Source of the DNA: Burkholderiales bacterium 67-32
GTDB lineage: Bacteria > Pseudomonadota > Gammaproteobacteria > Burkholderiales > Burkholderiaceae_B
DNA length: 64,000 bases
Direction: 5' to 3'
NCBI GenBank assembly: GCA_001898625.1
Contig: MKUP01000027.1
Coordinates: forward strand, 253,799-317,798
The notes under the pieces were generated by a model, which searched no databases, was not told the origin of the DNA, and saw nothing but the letters and a program-made list of their open reading frames with translations. A program made the position numbers and the translations under genes. Below are positions 9,001 through 17,309 of this stretch, one piece after another; the first letter of the stretch is position 1; each line of letters starts with the position of its first letter.

Positions 9001-10335
9001 CAGCACGCCGCGGAATATTTTCTCCGCCTGGGGGTATTGGCCGCGCTCGGCCAGCACGCCGCCCAGCGCGACCTCGGCCGTCCGGTCGTTCTGCGACAGT
9101 TTGACGGCCTGTTCCAACTGCTGCTGCGCCTTCTCCAGTTCACCGGCCTGGCGCGCGCGTTCGGCGCTGGCGTTGAGCGACCAGTATCGGGCGACGCCCA
9201 GCACCTGTTGCCAGCCGCCGCGCGAACGCGGCTGCCGTGTGGCGCGCGTGAGGAATTCCACGGCTTCGTCGGGACGCTCCTGCTTGAGGCGCAGGACGCC
9301 CATGCCACCCAGCGCGTCGGCGTGGTTGGGATTGGCCTGGAGCAGCGCGGTGAGGTCCGCTTCGGCGCTGTCGAGGTTGCCGCCTTCCAGTTCCTTGAAT
9401 GCGCGGCTCAGCTGTGTGTCTTGCGGCGAGGGCGCGGAGCGTGCCGCGGTGCCGCCTCCGCCCCTGCGTGTGCGGCTGTATTGCTGGCGGATCTCGGTGT
9501 CGTCCGGATGGGCCTTCAGGTAGGCCTCGAACAGGGGGGCGTCGGCGGGGCGGGGGTCGCCGTACCAGGTCAACGCCGCTCGCCAGCTTTCGTCGGCGTC
9601 GCCGCCGACGTCCTGGCGGGACGACAGCCTGGCCAGGCGGCGGATGCCCTCGGCCCGGGTACTTTCCTTGCGGGTCAGCAGCTTGGCCAGCGCGAGCGAG
9701 ACCTGGATGTTGTCGGGGCTTTCGCGTTGCAGCCGTTCCAGGCCCTGGCGCGCCTCGTCCCAGCCGTCGTTGGTGTAGCCAAGGTAGCCGTAGTATTCCT
9801 GCGCGATCCGGCCTTGCGGCGTCTTGCCGCCGAACACGGTCCGGTACTGCGCCACGGCCTTGTCGATCTCGCCCGAACTGGCCAGCAGCCGGGCTTGTTC
9901 GAGCGCTTTCGGATTGTCGCCGGCGCGCAGGTTGATCTCCTGCTCCAGCCGCGCCGCGTCGACATCGGCCGCGCCCGATGCGCGCAGCTGCGCCAGGTAT
10001 TCCCGGGCACGGGCGGGCCGGTTGGCCTTCAATTCGAGCAGGCCCAGGTTGTACAGCGCCTCGGTGTTCTTGGGATCCGCCTGCAGCAGGCGTCCCCAGG
10101 CTTCCGCGGCGCGTGCGTCGTTGTTGCGGGACTGCCAGTAGCGGCCCTGTTCGAGCAGCGAGGAGGTCGTGGCCGTGGGGGTCTGCGCCGGGGCGGCGGG
10201 CTGGGTCTGCGCGTTCAGGCTCGGGGAAATGGCAAGCGCGGCCAGCAGGCCGGCCGTCAGGAAACCACCTCCCGCACGGCCCGGGCTTGGAGTGGCCCGG
10301 TGCCGGGGCGCTAGCGAGCGACGGTGGGCGGACAT
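6025..10335 (-). CDS. bcsC: Cellulose synthase outer-membrane export protein BcsC
   Basis: A 1436-residue protein made of a signal peptide (ending near SPSLNA, about residue 45), a periplasmic superhelix of many TPR repeats up to about residue 900, a Pro/Ala-rich linker (about 930-1110), and a C-terminal outer-membrane beta-barrel ending in an aromatic-rich strand. It threads the cellulose chain through peptidoglycan and the outer membrane. I chose the ATG at 10335 (MSAHRRS), preceded by GGGAG 6-7 nt upstream; the frame stays open far upstream across bcsZ, but that part is a shadow. The 5' end overlaps bcsZ by 25 bp. The length is somewhat above the usual 1150-1300, mainly from the linker. 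Confidence 0.94.
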   Translation of the reverse strand: MSAHRRSLAPRHRATPSPGRAGGGFLTAGLLAALAISPSLNAQTQPAAPAQTPTATTSSLLEQGRYWQSRNNDARAAEAWGRLLQADPKNTEALYNLGLLELKANRPARAREYLAQLRASGAADVDAARLEQEINLRAGDNPKALEQARLLASSGEIDKAVAQYRTVFGGKTPQGRIAQEYYGYLGYTNDGWDEARQGLERLQRESPDNIQVSLALAKLLTRKESTRAEGIRRLARLSSRQDVGGDADESWRAALTWYGDPRPADAPLFEAYLKAHPDDTEIRQQYSRTRRGGGGTAARSAPSPQDTQLSRAFKELEGGNLDSAEADLTALLQANPNHADALGGMGVLRLKQERPDEAVEFLTRATRQPRSRGGWQQVLGVARYWSLNASAERARQAGELEKAQQQLEQAVKLSQNDRTAEVALGGVLAERGQYPQAEKIFRGVLARDKDNLSALQGLVNVLAQTDRMEEALRLVSQLSPADQQKIGSVGQLRATQARSDARKASERGDYAAARRLLEDGMRANPDDAWLRLELARLYLKTGSIAEARGVVDGLLLTNPDDPGALQASALLSAEVQDWDAALKTLDKIPARNRTKEVIDLQKLAWTQYQMSQAVTLARAGKPDQAKAILAQLETEAAQNPGQVGSLAAAYIDAGDNMHALSLLRQAMARTPTPENDLLLQYTVVLLKTDQDAEAAGILRQLQTQTLNDRQTRSFEDLRKLYTVRQAEALRQRGRIADAYDVLAPMLAKYPNDPLVVGALARMYSAAGDGAKALALHRQLLEKDPDNAELLTAAAQTAVQARNTDYAEAALAKAVSLQPNNPTVLASVGRVYNSMGKSGKAAEYLKAALAAQAAAKVPAAQQTTAAAPAPRANDDNPFASLPGQVRSNPPAQRLAGTAPADTATVSYGGPVFGSQVTAPAAYAAAARGDGGRATAAPAPAALAAPLPVARASSSKEPAPVVSSVRADLESATVQAPFVATVSAPPPGTVPPPSPGAIPDPVIGLEPAPTLPPSPFRRPDGSQANLAKASASAAPAAPKTLEEELDAIQQARSATITVGTTMRQHNGAGGMGRMLDVETPVTVDFPVGDGRAYVQATPVTLRAGSVGGDFATSSQFGGGPAAANAQQQGAVGAPGSQNASGVGVAVGYQLSGLKLDLGVTPFGFRYQNIVGGARFDGEVANEDGPRLSYGVEASRRAVTDTVLSYAGARDSRTGESWGGVTATGGRLRGGLNYDGYGFYGSLGWHSLNGHNVQSNSRLSGGAGFYTQLIREPNRTLTSGLDLTVFGYDKNQGYYTVGNGGYFSPQRFVALSVPLAWAERQGRFSYQIKGAIGVQHIKQDAANYFSDPARQAQAEAIAAAYGTQASYAGQSKTGIGYGLALAAEYQLAPKWFLGGNFSIDNARDYRQYRGGVYVRYALERQTGPVPMPVPPFASPYASE

Positions 10336-11534
10336 GTTTTCTCCCAGGATAGTTGCACTTGTCCAGTGCTCAGGAATCGATAACGTTCTTCGGCCCAGCC
10401 CAAGCCGAACAGGCTGAGCACGACGTCGTAGTACGGGGGCTGGCGGCCGGGACCTGTCGTGCGAAGGCTGTCGTCCAGCAGGGCCTGGGCGCGGCGCCGC
10501 TGCAGGTCGGCCAGCCAGGGCTGTTTCTTGGCCGTGAAGTACGGCACCAGCGCCGACGAGAAGCCGAACGGGCCGGTGCCTTCGGTCTGGCCGGTCATGG
10601 CGCGCACGCGCTCGGGCGGCGCGCCGGCGCTCGCGGTCGCGGTGGCCATGCCGGTCAGGGCCTGCAGCATCGGGGCGGCCAGCGGATCGTTGGTGTGGGC
10701 CATGCCGGCCCACAGGTAGGTACGGATGGCGTCGTAGCTGCCCAGGTCGCCCTTGATGGGGTCGACCACGAACAGGCCGCTGGCGGGCGAGGCGCCGCGA
10801 TAGGCGACCCAGTCGGCCACGTAACCCTTGGGGCTGACGGCGGCCAGCAGGGCCGCCGTGTTGTCGGCGATCCGGGCCCAGGGACCCGACGGCGAAACCG
10901 TGGCCAGCCGGCGCAGCAGCGGCAGCGGCAGGTAGCTGGGATTGATCTGCCAGAGCGAGTCCGGCCGCGCGAAGCTGCGGCGGCCGGGAAGCAGCATGGG
11001 CCCGAGGCCGGGCAGCTCGACGGTCTCCTCGGCCTCGATGCGGGCCAGGAGGGCCCGCGCGTCGCGCAGGTAGTCGTCGCGGCGCCATCTCTCGCCGGCC
11101 TCGAACAGCGCATACGCGAACCAGAGGTCGGCGTCCGAGGCGGAGTTGTCGTCCAGCACGCCCCAGGTGCCGTCTTCGCGCTTGCCCCAGTACCACGCGG
11201 GCAGCCGGGCGCCGATGTCGCCGCCGGCCAGGTTGTCGACGGCCCAGCGCCACATCCTGTCGAAGGCGGCCGGATCGTTGGCGACCAGGGCGAAGAACAT
11301 GCCGTAGGATTGCCCTTCGGACGAAGAGTGCAGGCGCGGCGTGCTGGCGTCCAGTACCCGGCCGTCGGGCTGGATGAAGTGCGTCCCGAATGCCTGCCAC
11401 AGCGGCCACGCTGGCGCGCACGCGTCCGGGCCGGCCGCGCGGGCGGCCGCCGGCCCGGCCAGCGCGAACGACAGCGCCGCCGCCATGGCGGCCAGGCGCC
11501 ATGATGGCCGCCCGATAGCTGGGTACGCCTTCAT
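10311..11534 (-). CDS. bcsZ: Periplasmic endo-1,4-beta-glucanase BcsZ (GH8 cellulase)
   Basis: A 407-residue exported glycoside hydrolase family 8 enzyme that trims cellulose in the periplasm and affects fibre quality. The signal peptide ends near AARAAG (residue 35). The catalytic acid Glu73 lies in SSSEGQSYGMFFAL, followed by the WRWAVDNLAGGDIG and DADLWFAYAL blocks typical of BcsZ. The ATG at 11534 gives a proper signal peptide; the frame upstream is an overlap with bcsB. There are 17 bp to bcsB upstream and a 25-bp overlap with bcsC downstream. Confidence 0.94.
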   Translation of the reverse strand: MKAYPAIGRPSWRLAAMAAALSFALAGPAAARAAGPDACAPAWPLWQAFGTHFIQPDGRVLDASTPRLHSSSEGQSYGMFFALVANDPAAFDRMWRWAVDNLAGGDIGARLPAWYWGKREDGTWGVLDDNSASDADLWFAYALFEAGERWRRDDYLRDARALLARIEAEETVELPGLGPMLLPGRRSFARPDSLWQINPSYLPLPLLRRLATVSPSGPWARIADNTAALLAAVSPKGYVADWVAYRGASPASGLFVVDPIKGDLGSYDAIRTYLWAGMAHTNDPLAAPMLQALTGMATATASAGAPPERVRAMTGQTEGTGPFGFSSALVPYFTAKKQPWLADLQRRRAQALLDDSLRTTGPGRQPPYYDVVLSLFGLGWAEERYRFLSTGQVQLSWEKTCPPTVAR

Positions 11535-11551
11535 CTGGCCACCGGCATCGC

Positions 11552-13855
11552 TCAGGCGTTCAGGCGGCGGGCCGCCCGGGCGCGAAGCGCGATGTAGACC
11601 AGGATGCCGAGCAAGCCGATGCCGAGCACCGCAAGCAGCAGCAGGATCCAGGGCTGGCGGGCAGCGTACCACTGGATGCTCTTGAAGAAGCCCAGCGATC
11701 CCACGTAGTAGGTCGGGCCCGAGACCAGCGAGTCGACCTGCTTGCCGCGCACGACGGACACGCTGCCCTGGATGAACTCGGTCCGGTCCTCGCCGATCAG
11801 CGCATCCACGGCTTCGGCCAGGCCTTCGGGACGGGTGGCCGAGATCGCGACCACGCTGCGGCCGCTGCGCAGGGGCGATTCGAAGCCCGCGAACACCACG
11901 CTGGCGCCGTCGGTGGTGAAGGACAGCGAATTACGCGCCTTGCCGGTGTCCTCGCGCGGGTTGGGAACGACCCAGTTCCAGGCCTGGTAGACCCAGTCCG
12001 ACAGGCTGAAGCGGCGGCTGCCCTCGGCCAGCGAGACGGGCAACTGGCTGCTCCACTGCTTGAGCAGGGGCTGGTTGTCGCCCGAGGCGATCACCAGCAG
12101 GTCCTTGTCGGCCAGGCCGGAGACCTGCTCGGCGCGCGCGACCGTGACGTTCAGCGCGGGATAGCCGGTCGATTCCGACAGGCGGCCCAGCACGCCCAGA
12201 TAGGCGCTGTATTCGGCCGTGCCCGCGCTGTCCGGGAGGATGATCGCGGTCTGCGACAGGTCGGCCATCCGGGTGAACGGGAAGCCGCTGTTGTGGAACA
12301 CGGCCAGGTCGGGTAGGGCCATGTAGTGCTTGAAGCCGGAGATGTCGATGGTGGAATCCGGTTCGATCGCGCCGCGGACGTTGTCGATGATCACGTCACG
12401 GCACTGGCCTTCCTTGATGTAGTCGTACTGGTAGCGGAACTGCAGCCGCGAGCGCGGCGGCATCAGCTGCAGCGGCAGCTCCATCTGCGCCCGCACGGGA
12501 ATGCTGCTGTCCGTCTGGAGCTTGGCCAGCAGGCCTTCGCCGCCGTTCAGGCGTTCGATCGACGGCAGCGGGAACGACTTCACCAGTTGGTCGTTCACGC
12601 CGAGGGTCATGGTCGAGCTGGTCGACAATTGCTGGGGCGTATAGCGATACCGCAGGTCCAGTGGAATGCCGCTCTCGCGCCAGCCGAACAGATCGGGCGG
12701 CAAGCGCAGATCGACCGGAATGGTGGGAGGCGCGAAGCCCGAGACGTTCAGGCTGGTGGGCGGCACCAGTTCGCCGAACTTGACCGGACGGTCGCTGCGC
12801 AGCCAGTTGGGCGCGTCATAGGGCTTGCGCGGTTCGAGTTCCGCCAGTTGCGTGATGACCGCGCGCTGGCCGGTCAGCGCCTTGCTGCCCGTGACCACGG
12901 CCTGGGCGGCGCGCTTGAGTTCCTTGGCATCGCGGCCGCCCAGCACCAGCAGCTTGCCGTACATGTCGTTGGGGTTGGGGATCAGGGTGACGCTCGGCCC
13001 GCTGGGGGCGGGCAGGTCGAGCCCGCCCGAGCGCAGCTCGCCGGTGGTCAGCAGGATGGCGTTGCCCTTGGCGGGCAACTGGTTGACGGCGGTCGGGAAG
13101 CGCGCGCCGCGGTAGCTCGCCAGCGCCCCGAACCACGACGACAGGATGCCGGCCGCCTCCAGGGTGGTGTTGTCTGGCGCGGCGGCGAATACGAAGGGCA
13201 GCGCCAGCGGCCGGCTGTCGCGCCGGTCGAAGAAGGGCAGCGGCAGGATGGACAGGTCGTTGGCCAGCACCAGCGGCGTGACCGTGAGTTCCAGCGTGCT
13301 GCGGTTGCTGATATTGGCCCACAGGCTCGAGTGCAGGGGATCCTCGCACTCCATGGTGTAGTGGCCGATGAGCTGCACGTTCAGATTGTTGAACTGCGTG
13401 ACGAGCTGCGAAGGCAGGTTGACCACCGTTTCCTTGGGCTCGCCCGCGCTTTCCTTGGGCACCGGCACCGAGGCCGCGACTTCGCCGTTGACCAGCACGT
13501 TGATGTGCGACAGGTCGGCCAGCAGCGCGGGCGAATAGGTGTAGCGCAGGCGCAGTTGCGCCGAGGACACGACCTCGTCGGCGCGGATGTCGAAGGGCAG
13601 GCTGAAGCTGCCTTCCACCCCGCGGATCACCATGGGCGTGCCCGCGCCGAGCTGCTTGAGCGTGACGCCATAGGTACGGCCACCCGACACCAGTTGCTCG
13701 GGCTTGGCGGGCGCCTCGCCGCCGGCCGGGGCCGGCTGGGTGGCGGCCTGCAGCGGCAGCGAGTTCAGCAGCAGCGCGGCGGCCAGCATCGCCGCGAGCG
13801 GCCTGGCCGACGGCGCATAGGCGCGCTTGCGCGGAAGATTTCTGGTTGTTGTCAT
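11552..13855 (-). CDS. bcsB: Cellulose synthase regulatory subunit BcsB
   Basis: A 767-residue periplasmic subunit anchored by a C-terminal transmembrane helix (WILLLLAVLGIGLLGILVYIAL, near residues 735-756). It guides the nascent glucan from BcsA. The sequence shows a signal peptide (MLAAALLLNSLPLQAA), the first carbohydrate-binding and ferredoxin-like pair starting at RTYGVTLKQLG, and the GHYTMECEDPLHSSLWANIS segment with its Cys typical of BcsB. The ATG at 13855 overlaps the bcsA stop by four bases (ATGA). Length is normal for BcsB without fusion to BcsA. Confidence 0.94.
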   Translation of the reverse strand: MTTTRNLPRKRAYAPSARPLAAMLAAALLLNSLPLQAATQPAPAGGEAPAKPEQLVSGGRTYGVTLKQLGAGTPMVIRGVEGSFSLPFDIRADEVVSSAQLRLRYTYSPALLADLSHINVLVNGEVAASVPVPKESAGEPKETVVNLPSQLVTQFNNLNVQLIGHYTMECEDPLHSSLWANISNRSTLELTVTPLVLANDLSILPLPFFDRRDSRPLALPFVFAAAPDNTTLEAAGILSSWFGALASYRGARFPTAVNQLPAKGNAILLTTGELRSGGLDLPAPSGPSVTLIPNPNDMYGKLLVLGGRDAKELKRAAQAVVTGSKALTGQRAVITQLAELEPRKPYDAPNWLRSDRPVKFGELVPPTSLNVSGFAPPTIPVDLRLPPDLFGWRESGIPLDLRYRYTPQQLSTSSTMTLGVNDQLVKSFPLPSIERLNGGEGLLAKLQTDSSIPVRAQMELPLQLMPPRSRLQFRYQYDYIKEGQCRDVIIDNVRGAIEPDSTIDISGFKHYMALPDLAVFHNSGFPFTRMADLSQTAIILPDSAGTAEYSAYLGVLGRLSESTGYPALNVTVARAEQVSGLADKDLLVIASGDNQPLLKQWSSQLPVSLAEGSRRFSLSDWVYQAWNWVVPNPREDTGKARNSLSFTTDGASVVFAGFESPLRSGRSVVAISATRPEGLAEAVDALIGEDRTEFIQGSVSVVRGKQVDSLVSGPTYYVGSLGFFKSIQWYAARQPWILLLLAVLGIGLLGILVYIALRARAARRLNA

Positions 13856-16062
13856 CGATTCTTCATCCTGGTTTGGATAGGACGGGCTTGCAGCCGGGCG
13901 CGCAGGGCCTGGCCTCCGTGTAGGGCGAGTTGCTTCATGCCGAGCACACCGATGCGCACGACCTCGCGCAGGCCGACCAGCGGCGCGTCCGGCGTGTTCT
14001 GGCCCCAGTTCTCGGCCCAGGTGTCGGCGCGCGCGAATGTCATCTCGGCCATTTCCACCTGCTGTTGCAGCGTCAGCGATTCGAAGCGCAGGCCCAGGTG
14101 GTGGTCGGTCGAGAACACGATGGTGGCGGGAAAGATCCGCTGCTCGGTGCCGCGGAACAGGGCCACGTGCAGTTCCTGCCCGATCTCCAGCCGTTCCAGT
14201 TCCGGCGGCAGCTGGATGCCCAGGCCGGTCGCGGAATAGTCGGTAGTGCTGCACGCGACGGTCTTGCCGTTCGGCAGACGCAGCATGGCCGGGATCTGCG
14301 CGGCAACGCGGGGCTGCGAGCGGAACTGCCGTTCCTCGCGGGCGACGGCGATGCTCGCGCTGGTGATGATGATGTTGTAGAGAGTCCAGGCCAGGTTGAT
14401 TGCCAGGGTGAACAGGCCGCCCGAGTCATAATCGACGACGGCCAGCGAGATCAGGCCAGCGATCAGGCCGGCGATGTTCAGGGCCAGCAGCACGAGGTAG
14501 GGCTTGGCCATGTCCCAGTCGAACCAGGCCTGGCCCTGGGCGCCGCCCTTGGCCGTGACGTTGAACTTGCCCAGCTTGGGGTTGATCAGGGCCAGCAGTG
14601 CCGGCCGCATGATGTACCACGCCAGCACCGATTCGTAGACCTCGTTCCAGAACGAGTGGCGGAAGCGCCCCTGCATCCGCGAACTGGTCAGGTTGGCGTG
14701 GATCAGATGGGGGAAGGCATACAGCGTGATCATCAGCGCCGATGCCTGGAACACGTGCGCGCCGAAGAACAGGAAGGCCAGCGGCGCGGTCAGGAACACC
14801 AGTCGCGGCAGGCCGTAGAAGAAGTGCAGCATGGCGTTCAGGTAGCACATGCGCTGGCTCAGGCTCAGCCCCTTGCCGAACAGCGGGTTGTCGACGCGGA
14901 AGATCTGCGCCATGCCGCGCGCCCAGCGCACGCGCTGGCCGATGTGGCGGGACAGGTTTTCCGTCGCCAGGCCGGCCGCCTGCGGGACGGCCAGGTAGGC
15001 CGTGTTGTAGCCGGCGCGGTTCAGCTTGAGGGCCGTATGGGCGTCCTCGGTCACCGTCTCGGTGGCGATGCCGCCCACTTCCTCGAGCTGGCTGCGGCGC
15101 AGGACCGCGCACGAGCCGCAGAAGAACGCCGCGTTCCAGAGGTCGTTGCCGTCCTGGACCAGGCCGTAGAACAGCTCGCCTTCGTTGGGTACCGCGCGGA
15201 AGGTGTGCAGGTTCTTCTCGAACGGATCGGCCGAGAAGAAATAGTGGGGCGTCTGCAGCATCGCCAGCTTCGGATCCTTCAGGAACCAGCCTATGCAGAC
15301 CTGCAGGAAGGAGCGGGTGGGGATGTGGTCGCAGTCGAACACGGCCACGTACTCGCTGCTGGTCAGCTCCAGCGCCGCGTTCAGGTTGCCGGCCTTGGCC
15401 GATTCGTTGTTGCTGCGCGCGATGTAGCCCACGCCCAATTCGGAGCAGAAGTCCTGGAACTCCTTGCGGCGGCCGTCGTCCAGCACGAAGATGTGCAGGC
15501 GGTCGGCCGGCCAGTCCAGCGACACGGCGGTCAGCACCGACTGCTTCACCACGTCCAGCGGCTCGTTGTAGGTCGGGATCAGGATGTCCACCGAGGGCCA
15601 GGTCGCCGGGTCGGCGGGCATCGCGGCCGGCAGCCGGCGCAGCGGCCAGATGGTCTGCAGATAGCCCAGCAGCAGCACCGACAGGGCGTAGATCTCGGCC
15701 AGCAGCAGGCCATAGCCGAAGGCGATGTCCAGCCAGGTCTGGAAGTCCAGCGTCGAGGTCAAACGCCAGTACATGTAGCGCAGCGACATCGTCGCCGACA
15801 GCAGCACCATCAGTACCGTCGGCAGGCGTCCCGCGACGTTGCGCAGCACCAGCGCGGCCACCAGGGCCGCCAGGGACACCAGCAGCTGCGGCAGCGCTTC
15901 CAGGGGGGCGGTGATGACGACGGCAAGGCTGAAGCAGGCCACGGCGGCCAGCACGATCCGGACGAGCCGGTGGCTCCACAGCGGCAGGGCGGCCAGGCGG
16001 TCGGCGCGTGCGTCGGCTGGCGCCTGGTGGGAGGTGGGGACGGCTGGCGGCAGCGGACTCAC
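13852..16062 (-). CDS. bcsA: Cellulose synthase catalytic subunit BcsA (UDP-forming, PilZ domain)
   Basis: A 736-residue inner-membrane glycosyltransferase family 2 enzyme that polymerises UDP-glucose and extrudes the chain. Catalytic motifs are all present: Asp159 (VDILIPTYNE), Asp195-Asp196, the DCD motif at 243-245, the TED at 338-340 and QRVRW at 376-380. Membrane helices flank the GT domain. The C-terminal PilZ domain keeps the c-di-GMP-binding RxxxR (Arg581 to Arg585) and DYSATG (608-613), so allosteric activation by c-di-GMP is expected. The start is GTG at 16062 with AGGAG 7 nt upstream; no in-frame ATG fits. It follows the proline-rich gene by 35 bp and overlaps bcsB by 4 bp. Confidence 0.95.
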   Translation of the reverse strand: MSPLPPAVPTSHQAPADARADRLAALPLWSHRLVRIVLAAVACFSLAVVITAPLEALPQLLVSLAALVAALVLRNVAGRLPTVLMVLLSATMSLRYMYWRLTSTLDFQTWLDIAFGYGLLLAEIYALSVLLLGYLQTIWPLRRLPAAMPADPATWPSVDILIPTYNEPLDVVKQSVLTAVSLDWPADRLHIFVLDDGRRKEFQDFCSELGVGYIARSNNESAKAGNLNAALELTSSEYVAVFDCDHIPTRSFLQVCIGWFLKDPKLAMLQTPHYFFSADPFEKNLHTFRAVPNEGELFYGLVQDGNDLWNAAFFCGSCAVLRRSQLEEVGGIATETVTEDAHTALKLNRAGYNTAYLAVPQAAGLATENLSRHIGQRVRWARGMAQIFRVDNPLFGKGLSLSQRMCYLNAMLHFFYGLPRLVFLTAPLAFLFFGAHVFQASALMITLYAFPHLIHANLTSSRMQGRFRHSFWNEVYESVLAWYIMRPALLALINPKLGKFNVTAKGGAQGQAWFDWDMAKPYLVLLALNIAGLIAGLISLAVVDYDSGGLFTLAINLAWTLYNIIITSASIAVAREERQFRSQPRVAAQIPAMLRLPNGKTVACSTTDYSATGLGIQLPPELERLEIGQELHVALFRGTEQRIFPATIVFSTDHHLGLRFESLTLQQQVEMAEMTFARADTWAENWGQNTPDAPLVGLREVVRIGVLGMKQLALHGGQALRARLQARPIQTRMKNR

Positions 16063-16097
16063 GCCGGTCTCCTGCGGGGCTGGCTCGGCTTCATGGA

Positions 16098-16511
16098 TCA
16101 GTTCCTGAGCAGGCGCTGGAACAGCGCGGGCATCGCTCGGGGATCCGGCCGGCCATCGTCGGCGTAGCCGCGCAGGCGTGCGAAGATCCCCGCGACAGGC
16201 TCGTCCGCGTCCGCGGACGGGGCCGGCGGGGGCGAAGCCGGGACCGGCGCGGCGGCCTGCGCCGGGACGGGTTGGCCGGCGTCCGGGCTCGCGGCCGGCT
16301 CCTGCGTCACGGGCGTCTCATCGGCGGCGTGGAAGCGGGTGGGTGGGACGTACACGGTGGGCGGCTCCGCCGCCTGTTCGCCCGCGTCGCTGCCGATGGC
16401 TGGCACCGTGCGGCGCTGGGCCAGGGCGGGCCAGCGGCTCACGGCGGGCAGCGCCGGTGGCGTGGCGGGCTGGGGCGTATCCCCCGCCTCGGGATGATTG
16501 GTCGTATCCAT
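16098..16511 (-). CDS. Small proline/alanine-rich protein of the cellulose operon (BcsO/BcsP-like)
   Basis: A 137-residue, low-complexity Pro/Ala-rich protein with no signal peptide or membrane segment. Only the C terminus looks folded: VAGIFARLRGYADDGRPDPRAMPALFQRLL, which resembles a short amphipathic docking helix pair. Proline-rich accessory proteins named BcsO or BcsP occur at this position next to bcsD or bcsQ in other cellulose operons; by position and composition it belongs there, but I cannot assign it to one family. I chose the ATG at 16511, which has GAGGTG 6 nt upstream, over the GTG two codons earlier. It starts 7 bp after the bcsD stop and ends 35 bp before bcsA. Confidence 0.7.
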   Translation of the reverse strand: MDTTNHPEAGDTPQPATPPALPAVSRWPALAQRRTVPAIGSDAGEQAAEPPTVYVPPTRFHAADETPVTQEPAASPDAGQPVPAQAAAPVPASPPPAPSADADEPVAGIFARLRGYADDGRPDPRAMPALFQRLLRN

Positions 16512-16518
16512 GGCCACC

Positions 16519-16992
16519 TCAGGCCGCGGCGGGCGATCCCAGGCGCAAGCCTATGCCGCTGATGCCGTCGAAGTCGGAAATCTGGGAAACGCGCAGCCTG
16601 TCGCCGGCGCCCAACTGCTCGAACCACTGCTGGTAGACGCCCTCCAGGAACGAGGGCGTCCAGTCCAGGGCCTCACGTCCCAGGGCGGCCTCGAGGGGGG
16701 CGCAATAGTGCTGCAGGCGCAGGTGGTCGGTCTGATCGGTGATCTCGACCCAGCCCCAGTCCAGGCGCGTCCAGATCTGGCTCATGGCCAGCTGGATGTC
16801 GTCCAGGGTCGTGCAGGCCGGCACGGGCAGCTCGCGCCCGAAGCGGCCGCCCACGCGGCGCATGAAGGTGCGCAATTCGGCGGCCGAGAATTTTTCGGCC
16901 AGTTCCTGCCCGGTCGAGAGCAGGAAGACCTTCCACTGCGCCGCGACCTGGCGGCCGGAAAGATAGCTGATGACGGAAGAAGTAGCGTCCAT
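16519..16992 (-). CDS. bcsD: Cellulose synthase subunit BcsD
   Basis: A 157-residue soluble periplasm-facing or cytoplasmic ring-forming subunit that in Komagataeibacter organises export channels and promotes crystalline cellulose. The length is almost identical to that protein (156 aa). The sequence SSVISYLSGRQVAAQWKVFL at the N terminus and the DGISGIGLRLG end fit the family. I chose ATG 16992 (MDATSS) because AGGA sits 6 nt upstream; another ATG five codons earlier lacks a ribosome site. It is the first gene of the cellulose operon. There is no BcsQ or BcsR gene beside it. Confidence 0.82.
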   Translation of the reverse strand: MDATSSVISYLSGRQVAAQWKVFLLSTGQELAEKFSAAELRTFMRRVGGRFGRELPVPACTTLDDIQLAMSQIWTRLDWGWVEITDQTDHLRLQHYCAPLEAALGREALDWTPSFLEGVYQQWFEQLGAGDRLRVSQISDFDGISGIGLRLGSPAAA

Positions 16993-17309
16993 GGGAGTCC
17001 TTGTCATGGGTAATCGTTTCGTCCGCACGTGCCAATGCACGACGCTTCCGGACGCGAGTGCGAACGGAATGCGAAGGAATACGGATACGGGTAACGGCGC
17101 CCCCGAGGGGCGGGACAAGGCCTCAGTGGGCCGGGGGGATTCGCTTCATAGGGTCTTACGCCCATTCTGGCAAGGCGGAGCTACGTGTTTCCGGCACGTA
17201 TTCTTGAAGCATGACCTTGCGTCTTGAGGTCTTCCCCAGGGTAAATCAGGGGAGACAGTCGGAATTTAGCCTAGATGCATGACCCACGCAATGTTTTGTT
17301 GCGTTGGTT
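16993..17309 (-). promoter_or_regulatory. Leader and upstream region of the cellulose operon with a candidate sigma-70 promoter
   Basis: The 317-bp gap before bcsD holds no credible gene. Read on the minus strand it contains TTGCCA (17168-17173), a 17-bp spacer and TATGAA (17145-17150), a plausible sigma-70 promoter that would give a leader of about 145 nt. Just upstream lies a small inverted repeat ACGTG-N7-CACGT near 17180-17200, a possible regulator site. ACGCAA/TTGCGT near 17286-17304 could be a weak hairpin behind the 2OG oxygenase gene. I see no riboswitch fold. Confidence 0.4.

Noticed and set aside
10336..11502. Extended start for bcsC upstream of 10335
   Set aside because: It would overlap all of bcsZ in another frame; the ATG at 10335 has its own ribosome site and signal peptide.
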